Shown here: piece after piece, positions 1-7,346 of the stretch | Position numbering within the stretch: position 1 is the first letter of the stretch | Layout: every line of letters begins with the position of its first letter | Source of the DNA: a bacterium | GTDB lineage: Bacteria > Zhuqueibacterota > Zhuqueibacteria > Oleimicrobiales > Geothermoviventaceae | Assembly: GCA_028275345.1 (NCBI GenBank) | Contig: JAPWUV010000007.1 | Location: 165,019 to 229,018, forward strand | Reading direction: 5' to 3' | Length of the DNA stretch: 64,000 bases | The notes under the pieces: generated by a model | Seen by the model: the letters and a program-made list of their open reading frames with translations, nothing else | Told to the model about the DNA's origin: nothing | Database searches by the model: none | Translations under genes and position numbers: made by a program

Positions 1-340
1 CGGAAATCCCTTGCCAAGGTTTTCGCGTAGCTGCTATGCCTCAGGATCGCCAGAATTCTACAAAAGCACCGCCGGAAGCCCAAAGGGATTGTGCGCCACT
101 TGGCAAAGCCGAGAGGATTCCGCGTGGCGGGGGGCTGCATGGCGGGATCGCAGCATGGCGCGCCGGATCGGGGGCTTTCGTCCGGGGCAGCAGCGACGGG
201 CGAAGCACGGCCCGAACCGCGTTGCCCTTCTCGCAAATGGGGGCCTGCGTTTTATCACCCGCTGACGCAGCCTCGAAGGCCAAGCACTTGCGTCCCCTGA
301 TCAGAAACGCGGGGCCCTCCACTGTGCTGTTGCCCCTTGG
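1..340. other. No gene recognised at left edge
   Basis: Short open frames exist on both strands here, but they overlap one another, have low-complexity Arg/Pro/Ala-rich translations typical of non-coding GC-rich DNA, and none has a convincing ribosome binding site. A frame open from base 1 stops at the TAG at 28-30 and could be the tail of a gene to the left, but nine codons cannot be assigned. I see no RNA gene or repeat. Confidence 0.5.
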
Positions 341-2062
341 TCAGGCCAATACCTCTAGCGTCCGGAGGCGGTTGACGGCTGCGGCGATCTCGTAGCGTCG
401 GGGTCGTGCCAGATCGCCCACCGGATAGGGGGTCAAGAGGTCCAACCCTTCCCGGTCGAGATCCCGTTCGAGAGCCTCGAGGGCCTCCAGCAGGGTACGA
501 CGGCCGTTCAGGTAGCGCGTCTTGAGCGCCACCAGGGCGTGGCCAATGGCTCGCGTCTGACTGCGGCTCACGATCTGCTCGACAGCACTGAGGTCGATCT
601 CCTCCGCGCCGAAAAGGATCTCGTCCCGGTCCGCCGCCTTCAGCTTCACGTCCCGTTTGCCTTTGCTGGGGTTGATGCTTTCCGGCAGGGGTCGGCGAGG
701 AGTGATTTCGCCGAACCGTTCTCCGCCTTCGGCTTTGCGCTCCGCTTTGTATTTCGCGGCGATGGCCTTAGCCTGCGCGGTGACGTCGCGCGGACGGTAT
801 TCGTCCATCATGATCACGCGATCCGCCACATCGAAGTATTCCCCGGAACCTCCGATGGCCAGGATCGTCGACACGCCCAATTCCCCGTACAGCTGCCGGA
901 CCTTGTCCAGAAAAGGCGTGATCGGTTCTTTCTCCTTAGCCACCAATTCCTGCATGCGGTGGTCCCGGATCATGAAATTCGTCGCGCAGGTGTCTTCGTC
1001 CATGAGAAGCACGCGCGCGCCCACCTCCAGCGCCTCAATGATGTTGGCAGCCTGGGAGGTGCTGCCGCTGGCGTCGTCGGTGGAAAAACTGCGGGTGTCC
1101 TTGCCGAAAGGGAGCCGACCAATGAAGGGGCTGATGTTGACTTTTTCGATGCGGCGACCGTCTTCCGCGCGGATTTTCACCGCGGTAGGGTCGGTGACGA
1201 CCAACTCCCGGCCGTCGCCGGGGATGTGATTGTAGACGCCGCGCTCGATCGCCCGAAGCAGGGTGGATTTTCCGTGGTAGCCGCCGCCCACAATGAGGGT
1301 GACGCCGCTCGGGATGCCCATGCCGCGCACGGGGCCGGCATGCGGAAGTTCGATCTCCACCTCCATGCTTGGTGGCGATTGGAACAGAACCGCGCGTTCG
1401 CGCGGCATGGGGCGATCGTCGACGCCGCTCCTCCGGGGAAGGAGGCTTCCGTTGGCCACAAACGCAACGAGCCCGAGCTCCTTCAGTTTCTCGCGGAGGA
1501 AATCCTGGTCTTCATTCGCGGCTACGTGCCGTTCCACTTCCGAGGGAGCGTGCGCCCGGTAGCGGAGAGCCCGCTCGATCAATTCGGGAAGTTGGCCGAG
1601 GAGGATTTCCGCCGCGGCTTTTCCCAAAACCGTCCGCCCTGCCGCCGGGAGTCCCACCTTGAGGCGAACTTCCAGATCGCCGTTGTGGACAATCACGGAG
1701 GTGCGCTCGAGCACCTCCTGGCCAGGCGCATCGATCAAGATCAGCCCGCTGGTCCCCGATCCTCGCACGCGCGTCGCCGCCCGGCGGAGGGTTTCCGCGA
1801 CGGCCCGGGTCAGGAAATCCGCAAGGCCGATCCTGCAAGAGCGGTTCGCCCAGAGCCGTTCCGGAAACTGGGCTGTGCGCTCCGGGACAAATAGCCGGAC
1901 GCGGCTTGGCTCAGCGAACGGGTCGCCCTGGACGTGGTCGATGCTCAGCACGAACCCTTCGAGCTCGTAGCGACCTTCGATTTCCTTGTACGCCTTGTAA
2001 CCGAGCCCGTCGATTCGGTGAAGGATGCTCCGAAGTTCGCTCGCCGGACGAAGTCTGGTCAT
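341..2062 (-). CDS. Predicted ATPase of the ABC class (COG3044-like)
   Basis: A 573-residue cytoplasmic P-loop protein. An ABC-type Walker A (GGGYHGKSTLLRAIE) and a Walker B region (ARVLLMDEDTCATNF) lie in the middle. The N-terminal third (SELRSILHRIDGLGYKAYK) and the all-helical C-terminus match the COG3044 family as I remember it. These are soluble single-polypeptide ATPases with no transporter partner and no established function. I chose the ATG at 2062, since the frame upstream of it reads through low-complexity sequence; the ribosome binding site there is only a weak G-rich stretch. The gene follows a terminator-bounded porin gene, so it may have its own promoter. Family placement is from motif recognition; the biological role is unknown. 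Confidence 0.85.
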   Translation of the reverse strand: MTRLRPASELRSILHRIDGLGYKAYKEIEGRYELEGFVLSIDHVQGDPFAEPSRVRLFVPERTAQFPERLWANRSCRIGLADFLTRAVAETLRRAATRVRGSGTSGLILIDAPGQEVLERTSVIVHNGDLEVRLKVGLPAAGRTVLGKAAAEILLGQLPELIERALRYRAHAPSEVERHVAANEDQDFLREKLKELGLVAFVANGSLLPRRSGVDDRPMPRERAVLFQSPPSMEVEIELPHAGPVRGMGIPSGVTLIVGGGYHGKSTLLRAIERGVYNHIPGDGRELVVTDPTAVKIRAEDGRRIEKVNISPFIGRLPFGKDTRSFSTDDASGSTSQAANIIEALEVGARVLLMDEDTCATNFMIRDHRMQELVAKEKEPITPFLDKVRQLYGELGVSTILAIGGSGEYFDVADRVIMMDEYRPRDVTAQAKAIAAKYKAERKAEGGERFGEITPRRPLPESINPSKGKRDVKLKAADRDEILFGAEEIDLSAVEQIVSRSQTRAIGHALVALKTRYLNGRRTLLEALEALERDLDREGLDLLTPYPVGDLARPRRYEIAAAVNRLRTLEVLA

Positions 2063-2176
2063 GGCGCGTGCCCCTGCCCCGTCTGAACTTTGTTCTGCTC
2101 CAATTGACCGAACGCGGATCCCGAGGGTCCCTCTTTCTGGGCTCAGCCCAAATCTATCAACGCAGGCCGAAGTTCC

Positions 2177-2216
2177 AATTAAAAGACACGGGGCTGGGTG
2201 TGGACTTCCCAGCCCC
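2177..2216 (-). terminator. Intrinsic terminator after the porin-like gene
   Basis: A perfect 9-bp GC-rich stem (2190-2198 with 2208-2216) closes a 9-nt loop. On the minus strand it is followed by a U-rich tail (TCTTTTAATT, 2186 down to 2177). It lies about 57 nt past the stop of the minus-strand gene ending at 2273, which suits rho-independent termination. Confidence 0.8.
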
Positions 2217-2272
2217 ACGGCGTGTTGCCCGTGAGCCGGCGCGCAAGACGGGGGCGGCAGGTCTTCGGCTGC

Positions 2273-3280
2273 TTACAGCGCGAAGTAAAACGTCAGGCGG
2301 GGGATCAAGTCGGTGGCCGGTTTTTGGCCGCCCGGCCGTGCGCCGTATTTCACGACCTCGACATTGGGCATGATCCGTACGTCCGGCGATTTCCCGTAGT
2401 CGGCGCCGAGGATGAGGAGGGTGGACTTCGCCAGAGGATCCATTGGCAAGTAGCTGATTCGGTCGCCGGCCGGATTCGGATCGAACAGCCGGTCCACTCT
2501 CCCGAAGAGCTTGAGGTCCGATGCGATCCGCGTCGTGACGAAGCCCGAGACGAGGCGGACCCGCGTTTCCTTCGGGCCTTGCTCTTCTCGGTAGTCTGAA
2601 TACTGCAGACCGAACTGGGATCCCGCGACCAAGTAGGCGACGAAGGCCTGCAGAATCCGCGAGTCGCTCTCTTTGTGGAAATTCGCCCCTGCGAACAGCT
2701 CCAGATACAGGGAGCGGATCGGCTGCATCCCCAGGGCGAGCATCACGCATTTGCCCGCGTCGTTCTCCGCGCCGACGCCGTTCCCGTTCCCGAGCATGAA
2801 ATGATAGCTGAGGCCGCCGTCAGGGCTCAATTTGCCCTTGACGGCGAGACCGAAATCCCGAGAGTCGGCCAGCTTGTGCAGGTCGAGAGGGGTTTTCTCG
2901 ACCGCGCGATAGCCCCACAGGTCTTCGATCTTCGCATAGGTTGGAGTGGGAGAGATCCCCAGGACCACTTGGTGTAGGCCCAGTTTCCAGGCCACGTAGG
3001 CATCCTTGACGTACGGCGTGGCTTGCCCCGAAGTGAAATTCCCGGGATGATTCATCTCGAATCGCAATCGGGAGCTGACGTTTTCCCCGAGCTTTCGATC
3101 GTAGGTGAAGTAAGCCCGGCGTATCCAGAACCCATTCTTCCCCTTTAGTTCGCTGCGGTGATTGCTTACGATCCGATAGTAGTCCCCGAATACGTACCCG
3201 CTGAATTGGCCCTGACCGTAGGAGCGGAGCGTGCTGGCGAGGAGAACCACAGCCATTGCAAAAGCCTGAAGCCGCTTCAT
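2273..3280 (-). CDS. Porin-like outer-membrane beta-barrel protein
   Basis: A 335-residue exported protein. Residues 1-23 form a signal peptide (MKRLQAFAMAVVLLASTLRS, cleavage probably after SYGQG). The remainder is alternating aromatic/polar beta-strand sequence (FSGYVFGDYYRIVSNHRSEL, FWIRRAYFTYDRKLGENVSS) as in phosphate-selective-porin-type barrels, and it ends in a hydrophobic strand with terminal aromatic residues (LTFYFAL), as expected for a barrel inserted by the BAM complex. The ATG at 3280 is preceded by an excellent AGGAGG site, so I prefer it over the longer frame that opens at 3469. The substrate cannot be told from sequence. The gene stands alone, bounded downstream by the hairpin at 2177-2216. 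Confidence 0.8.
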   Translation of the reverse strand: MKRLQAFAMAVVLLASTLRSYGQGQFSGYVFGDYYRIVSNHRSELKGKNGFWIRRAYFTYDRKLGENVSSRLRFEMNHPGNFTSGQATPYVKDAYVAWKLGLHQVVLGISPTPTYAKIEDLWGYRAVEKTPLDLHKLADSRDFGLAVKGKLSPDGGLSYHFMLGNGNGVGAENDAGKCVMLALGMQPIRSLYLELFAGANFHKESDSRILQAFVAYLVAGSQFGLQYSDYREEQGPKETRVRLVSGFVTTRIASDLKLFGRVDRLFDPNPAGDRISYLPMDPLAKSTLLILGADYGKSPDVRIMPNVEVVKYGARPGGQKPATDLIPRLTFYFAL

Positions 3281-3741
3281 GGTGTTCCTCCTATGCCTTG
3301 TCCGGGGTTTCGCAACTGTCCCAAACCGGTGGGAAGCCGAGCTACGGAAGGCATCTGCGCTCAGCGTCGGCAGACGATGCCGGTTCCCATGGCTTTTCCA
3401 GCTGAGGCTGGGAGCCTCTGACTTGCCTCTTGGCGCCGCCAAGTTAGGAATGCGGGAGCAGCTCATCAAGTTAGGTGTTTGTGAGTGGGTGGTTAAGGCA
3501 GGATTCGAAATTGAGCCCTTTTCCCTCTAAAGGAGCCGTCGTCGGCGGGGCTCCGCAGACGGAGGAGTTACCGGCCTTCCGTCGACCGTTGGGCCAAGCG
3601 TGCGCCTCGGCGCTCGCGAGGGCGCCCTCGTTTTCCCTTCGCCCAGTTGCTCGGGCTTTGCCTCGCGGGCTCACCCGCGGGACGAGGCGCGTCGAGTTCG
3701 TGCCGGCACAAGGCGGCGGGATCTCATCCGTCGGCTGGGAT
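3281..3741. other. Intergenic region between serpin and porin genes
   Basis: No gene seen. The stretch holds the upstream region of the porin gene (minus strand) and two strong inverted repeats: a 14-bp palindrome at 3617-3630 followed by TTTT on the plus strand, and a bulged hairpin at 3660-3688. The second lies about 54 nt beyond the serpin stop and may help end that transcript, although no U-tract follows it on the minus strand. Confidence 0.5.
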
Positions 3742-4989
3742 CTATTCCTCCCACTGCGGTTCGGTGATCCGTCCGGCGAACAGGAGGGCGCCGGAGTCCC
3801 GCTCGCGGATCAGGAAGATGAAGGGCCGATCCACGCGGAAGAGCACCGCATTCTCTCCTCCGCCGACCGAAGTGACGCCGACGATCACGACGGTCACGGC
3901 TGCTGCCTCGGTTCCCGCTTCATCCACCTGGACGTACGAGCGGTGGAGCACGGAGCTGATGTACGGCTGAAGCTGATCTTCGAAGAGTCGGCTGAAGTCC
4001 GCGCGATCCGGGTCAAAAGCGGTCTGCATCCCAAGCCGCTTGAGTTCGGGGCTCAGTTCCTTCCCGTAGCGGATCCGGAACTTGGGCAGCCAGATCGTCA
4101 CCTTTCGTTCTTCGAAGCCGGAGAATAGGCTCTGCAGCTCGGGGGAGGAGATTTGCAGTAATAGCGAGTCGACATCGATTCCCGGCTCGGGCAGGAGGAT
4201 GGTCATCGAGAAGTGGCCGGACCCATAGGGGAGGTCGACGGCGGCAAGATTTGCCCTGCGCTGGTACGGCAGGTCGTCCACCGTTTGGAGCATCATCCGG
4301 CAAGGGATCGTGCTACCTCCTGGCAGGTGGAATACATCCTCCTGCGTTTGGGATTCCTCGAAGCGGTACGTCCATAGCCCCTTGAAGTAGATGGCATTGG
4401 CGAGGAACATGACGTCGAGGGGATTAATGCTGTCCAGGACCTTCGGGATCCTTCCGTGGGTACGCTCGCTCGCCCACTGGTTGACCACCTGGACGGAACG
4501 AGGCGATGCGAAATCCAGGCCACTGACAGGGGCACCGAAGTAGTCCCTGACCAGGCGAACGAAGTCGCTCCGCACGTGCAAACCCAATCTGTACCAGATG
4601 GCATTGGCGATCTCGAGCTGCACTTTCGGGTCCAGGGACAAGAGCAAGTCGGTCAGCCCTTTGAAGGCTGCGTCGGCTTCTTCCATGCCCAGGTCGGCGA
4701 ATCCCAAGGCCGTCCACATTTCCTCCCGCGTAGCTCCGGAGGCACCATTGGCAACCATCGCCAGAGCTGCGGATACGCTGTACGGACTGACGAAGACGTT
4801 GCCGCGACTTCCCTCGCTCCTCACGACCTCCTGAAAGAGCCGCAGCCCAAAATGGTTGCTATTCCGGACGGCGGCCTGTTCCTCCGCGGTCAGAGGGCGA
4901 ACCTGACCCTCAGGCCCAGTGGAGAATCTCCGAGTACAGGAGACCAACGTAAGCAAACCGAGGCTAGCTGAAAGTACGCGTAGTTTCAT
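3742..4989 (-). CDS. Serpin-family serine protease inhibitor, predicted lipoprotein
   Basis: A 415-residue serpin, close to the usual family length. It begins with a lipoprotein signal (hydrophobic stretch then lipobox LVSC, lipidated Cys about residue 18), so it is probably anchored to a membrane. Serpin hallmarks are visible: the helical N-terminal core (NHFGLRLFQEV, NVFVSPYSVSAALAMVANGA), the strand motif VMFLANAIYFKGLW, and near the C-terminus the hinge VDEAGTEAAAVT (about residues 355-366), whose small residues allow loop insertion and so indicate an inhibitory serpin. By spacing from the hinge the scissile bond would fall near T373-S374, but the loop is Gly-rich and longer than usual, so target specificity is uncertain. 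The ATG at 4989 has an AGGAGGGG site. Its neighbour at 5175-7304 is also exported. Confidence 0.93.
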   Translation of the reverse strand: MKLRVLSASLGLLTLVSCTRRFSTGPEGQVRPLTAEEQAAVRNSNHFGLRLFQEVVRSEGSRGNVFVSPYSVSAALAMVANGASGATREEMWTALGFADLGMEEADAAFKGLTDLLLSLDPKVQLEIANAIWYRLGLHVRSDFVRLVRDYFGAPVSGLDFASPRSVQVVNQWASERTHGRIPKVLDSINPLDVMFLANAIYFKGLWTYRFEESQTQEDVFHLPGGSTIPCRMMLQTVDDLPYQRRANLAAVDLPYGSGHFSMTILLPEPGIDVDSLLLQISSPELQSLFSGFEERKVTIWLPKFRIRYGKELSPELKRLGMQTAFDPDRADFSRLFEDQLQPYISSVLHRSYVQVDEAGTEAAAVTVVIVGVTSVGGGENAVLFRVDRPFIFLIRERDSGALLFAGRITEPQWEE

Positions 4990-5174
4990 CGCCCCTCCTT
5001 TCGCGCCGGATGCGCGGGCCGGGTTGACCATCATCGGGGGCAGCCCCAGCTTCTCGCTTTCTTGGCCGCCTTGGGTGCAGGCAAACCCTTCCGTTTCGCT
5101 GCGAGCTCGTGAGCCACTGGCCGGCGTTACTGAGCTCAGGAGATGAGTCCCGGTCCGGTGGGCCCAGCTCCGGA

Positions 5175-7304
5175 TCAGCGCAAGAGAAGAAGCCGCAGCG
5201 TGGGGCCGATTTGTCTCTGCGCGCGAAGACGGCAGAAGTATAGACCAGTCGCTGCGGGTTTCCCTGCGTCATCACGGCCATCCCAGACGACCTTGTGAAT
5301 TCCGGCTCTCCCGCTGCTGAGCCGAAGGGTGCGGATGCGCCTGCCGAGGAGGTCGAAAATCTCGAGTTGGACCGCCTCTGCCGGGACGGGCATCAGCATC
5401 TCGATGCGGACCTCCGTTCCGCCACCTGACATGGGATTCGGGAAGGCGCCGAGCAATCGGTAGCTACCCGGTACGGAGGTTTCGTCGCGCGGGACGGATG
5501 TTGGTAGGCCTAGTAGCTGGCAAAGGCGGACCGGGTCTGCCCGCAAGGTGTGGATCGTGCCCTGCGCCGTGAATGCCCCATGTTCCAAGGAGTGAAGGGC
5601 CATGTAGGGTAGATCGACGGAGTCCTTTCGGACGGGGTTGACGATGCATACGAAGCCCATGTTCACACTCTGGCCGCAAACCTCGCAAACTTCCAGCCCA
5701 TGCTGGGGAGAGTCGATCCGGTAGGGCTCCGCTTCGCGTGGCTCTTTGGGGAGCTTGTCTAGTGCCTCCGCCAGTCTCCAGGCAAGGGCACGGCCGTCCG
5801 GTATCCCGTCACCGTCCGTGTCGGGGAGGAGCGGGTTGGTCCCGAGGTGGCCCTCCTCGAGGTCGGCTAGGCCGTCCTTATCGGAATCGTCCTGCACAGG
5901 CTGTTGGTGGAAACTTCCGTCGGCATGGAGGGCACAGCTCAGGCTTCGGGCGGAAAGCTGCCCATCGTGCAGCGTAGCCGCGTACACGAAGCTGCCGTGC
6001 TTCAGCGCGTGCAGAGCGATGTAGGGCAGTTCGAGGCGGAAATTCTCTGCGGGGTTGATGACCTCGAAGTAGCCCATGTTCACCGTTTCCCCGCAGACCT
6101 CACAGGTTTCGATCCCCCGCATTGGATGGTCCACGCGGTACGGTCGGTCTTTGAGCGGTTCCGACGGCAAGGCCTCAAGCTCCGCGGCCCAATTCACCGC
6201 CAGCTCTGGGCCGTCGACAATCCGGTTGGTATTCGCGTCGGCAAGGGACGGATCTAGACCAAGCCGAGCCTCTTCTGTATCGGCGATCCCATCGCCATCG
6301 GCATCCAGCTCGGTTTCGAAGGGGAGTGTGTGCACCGCGTAGGGCCAATCCAAGATGCGGATCAAGCGCAACAGATTGACCCGACCCCGGTGGAGCTGGC
6401 CGGCGAAATCGAGCGAGCCATGCCACAGCGTGTGAAGGGCCAGGTACGGCAGATCCAGCGAGTCGTTGAGGCTCGGGTTCACAATCCGGACGAAGCCCAT
6501 GTTGACCAGTGAGTCGCAGACGCTGCACGCTTCCAGGCCACGTGCCATGCGGTCGATCCTGTACGGCTGTGCCACTTGCGGGGCTGTCGGTAGGGAATCA
6601 ATCGCGGCAGCAAGCCGCAGGGCCAACTCGACCCCGTCCAGGGGGAGGGTCGGCTTAACGAGCGCCTCTTCGTAGCGGTCGAGGAGGAAGTTGCGATTCG
6701 TGTCGAGGGAATCCGGCAGGGGAAGCCTGTGCGGGTCGATCGATTGGCCCAGAGCCGGTCCGGCCAGAAGTGCGAAGGAGGAGGCAGCGAGCGGCATCCA
6801 GATTCTCGCCGGGCTCCTCCGCCGAGGCGCGCCGCGGAAGCCTTGCGCTAGCCCTCGGGCTTCTGCGTAGCAGGCGCGGTAGTGGGGGAGTAGCCCCGGC
6901 GTCACCTTGCATCCGGGACAGGCCCAGTGAAAAAGGAGCTGCTGATCGGCTGGCGACAAGTCGTTTGGCGCATACCCGCGCTCAATGAAGCTCTCCACGC
7001 AGCACTCGGGATAACCGAAGAGCCGTCCTTCCAGGCGCATCTCCTCCGGGCTATGCAGAACCGGCTTGCCATCGAAGGAGCGGACGTACTCGCGGAGTAG
7101 GGAACTCTCGAGACTGAAGACGAGCTCCGCCCTCGAGTCGCCGCTGAGAAGAACACGACGGACTTCCTGCCATTGGAGTCCCAGGTCTCGGAGCCAATTC
7201 AGCTCCGCGCGCCCGAACTGGGCTTCCCAGCGGCTCAGAGGTTTCACCTTGCGCCGCGTCAGGACGGAGAGATAGACGAACTCGAATCCTTTCCTGGGAC
7301 GCAT
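5175..7304 (-). CDS. DUF483-like domain fused to secreted Cys/His triple-repeat protein with T9SS-type tail
   Basis: A 709-residue protein; the ATG at 7304 follows AAGGAGGT. Residues 1-160 resemble DUF483 (FGYPECCVESF at 96-106, then WACPGC and HYRAC). Residues 161-188 look like a signal peptide in mid-protein (RRRSPARIW, then a hydrophobic stretch to ALGQS). Three modules with a period of about 140 residues follow (about 248-305, 388-445, 528-585), each carrying G[LI]E-x-C-x-V-C, VNMG, LPY-x-ALH and a later His. Between them lie Asp-rich loops like thrombospondin type-3 repeats (DADGDGIADTEE, DTDGDGIPDG). A type-IX-like sorting domain ends the protein (GAFPNPMSGGGTEV to RLLLLR). The modules are probably metal-binding; no function is known to me. 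Two adjacent genes fused by an error is an alternative. Confidence 0.8.
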   Translation of the reverse strand: MRPRKGFEFVYLSVLTRRKVKPLSRWEAQFGRAELNWLRDLGLQWQEVRRVLLSGDSRAELVFSLESSLLREYVRSFDGKPVLHSPEEMRLEGRLFGYPECCVESFIERGYAPNDLSPADQQLLFHWACPGCKVTPGLLPHYRACYAEARGLAQGFRGAPRRRSPARIWMPLAASSFALLAGPALGQSIDPHRLPLPDSLDTNRNFLLDRYEEALVKPTLPLDGVELALRLAAAIDSLPTAPQVAQPYRIDRMARGLEACSVCDSLVNMGFVRIVNPSLNDSLDLPYLALHTLWHGSLDFAGQLHRGRVNLLRLIRILDWPYAVHTLPFETELDADGDGIADTEEARLGLDPSLADANTNRIVDGPELAVNWAAELEALPSEPLKDRPYRVDHPMRGIETCEVCGETVNMGYFEVINPAENFRLELPYIALHALKHGSFVYAATLHDGQLSARSLSCALHADGSFHQQPVQDDSDKDGLADLEEGHLGTNPLLPDTDGDGIPDGRALAWRLAEALDKLPKEPREAEPYRIDSPQHGLEVCEVCGQSVNMGFVCIVNPVRKDSVDLPYMALHSLEHGAFTAQGTIHTLRADPVRLCQLLGLPTSVPRDETSVPGSYRLLGAFPNPMSGGGTEVRIEMLMPVPAEAVQLEIFDLLGRRIRTLRLSSGRAGIHKVVWDGRDDAGKPAATGLYFCRLRAQRQIGPTLRLLLLR

Positions 7305-7346
7305 ACCCACCTCCTTCGCTCTCCAGCTAGCCATGACGCCAGGGAG

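Noticed and set aside
539-1894. 451-codon plus-strand frame opposite the COG3044 ATPase
   Set aside because: No motif or ribosome binding site, whereas the minus strand shows intact Walker motifs.
3617-3634. Palindrome followed by TTTT, like a plus-strand terminator
   Set aside because: No plus-strand gene lies upstream, the stem would have a 4-base loop cut from a perfect palindrome, and the T-run is only four.
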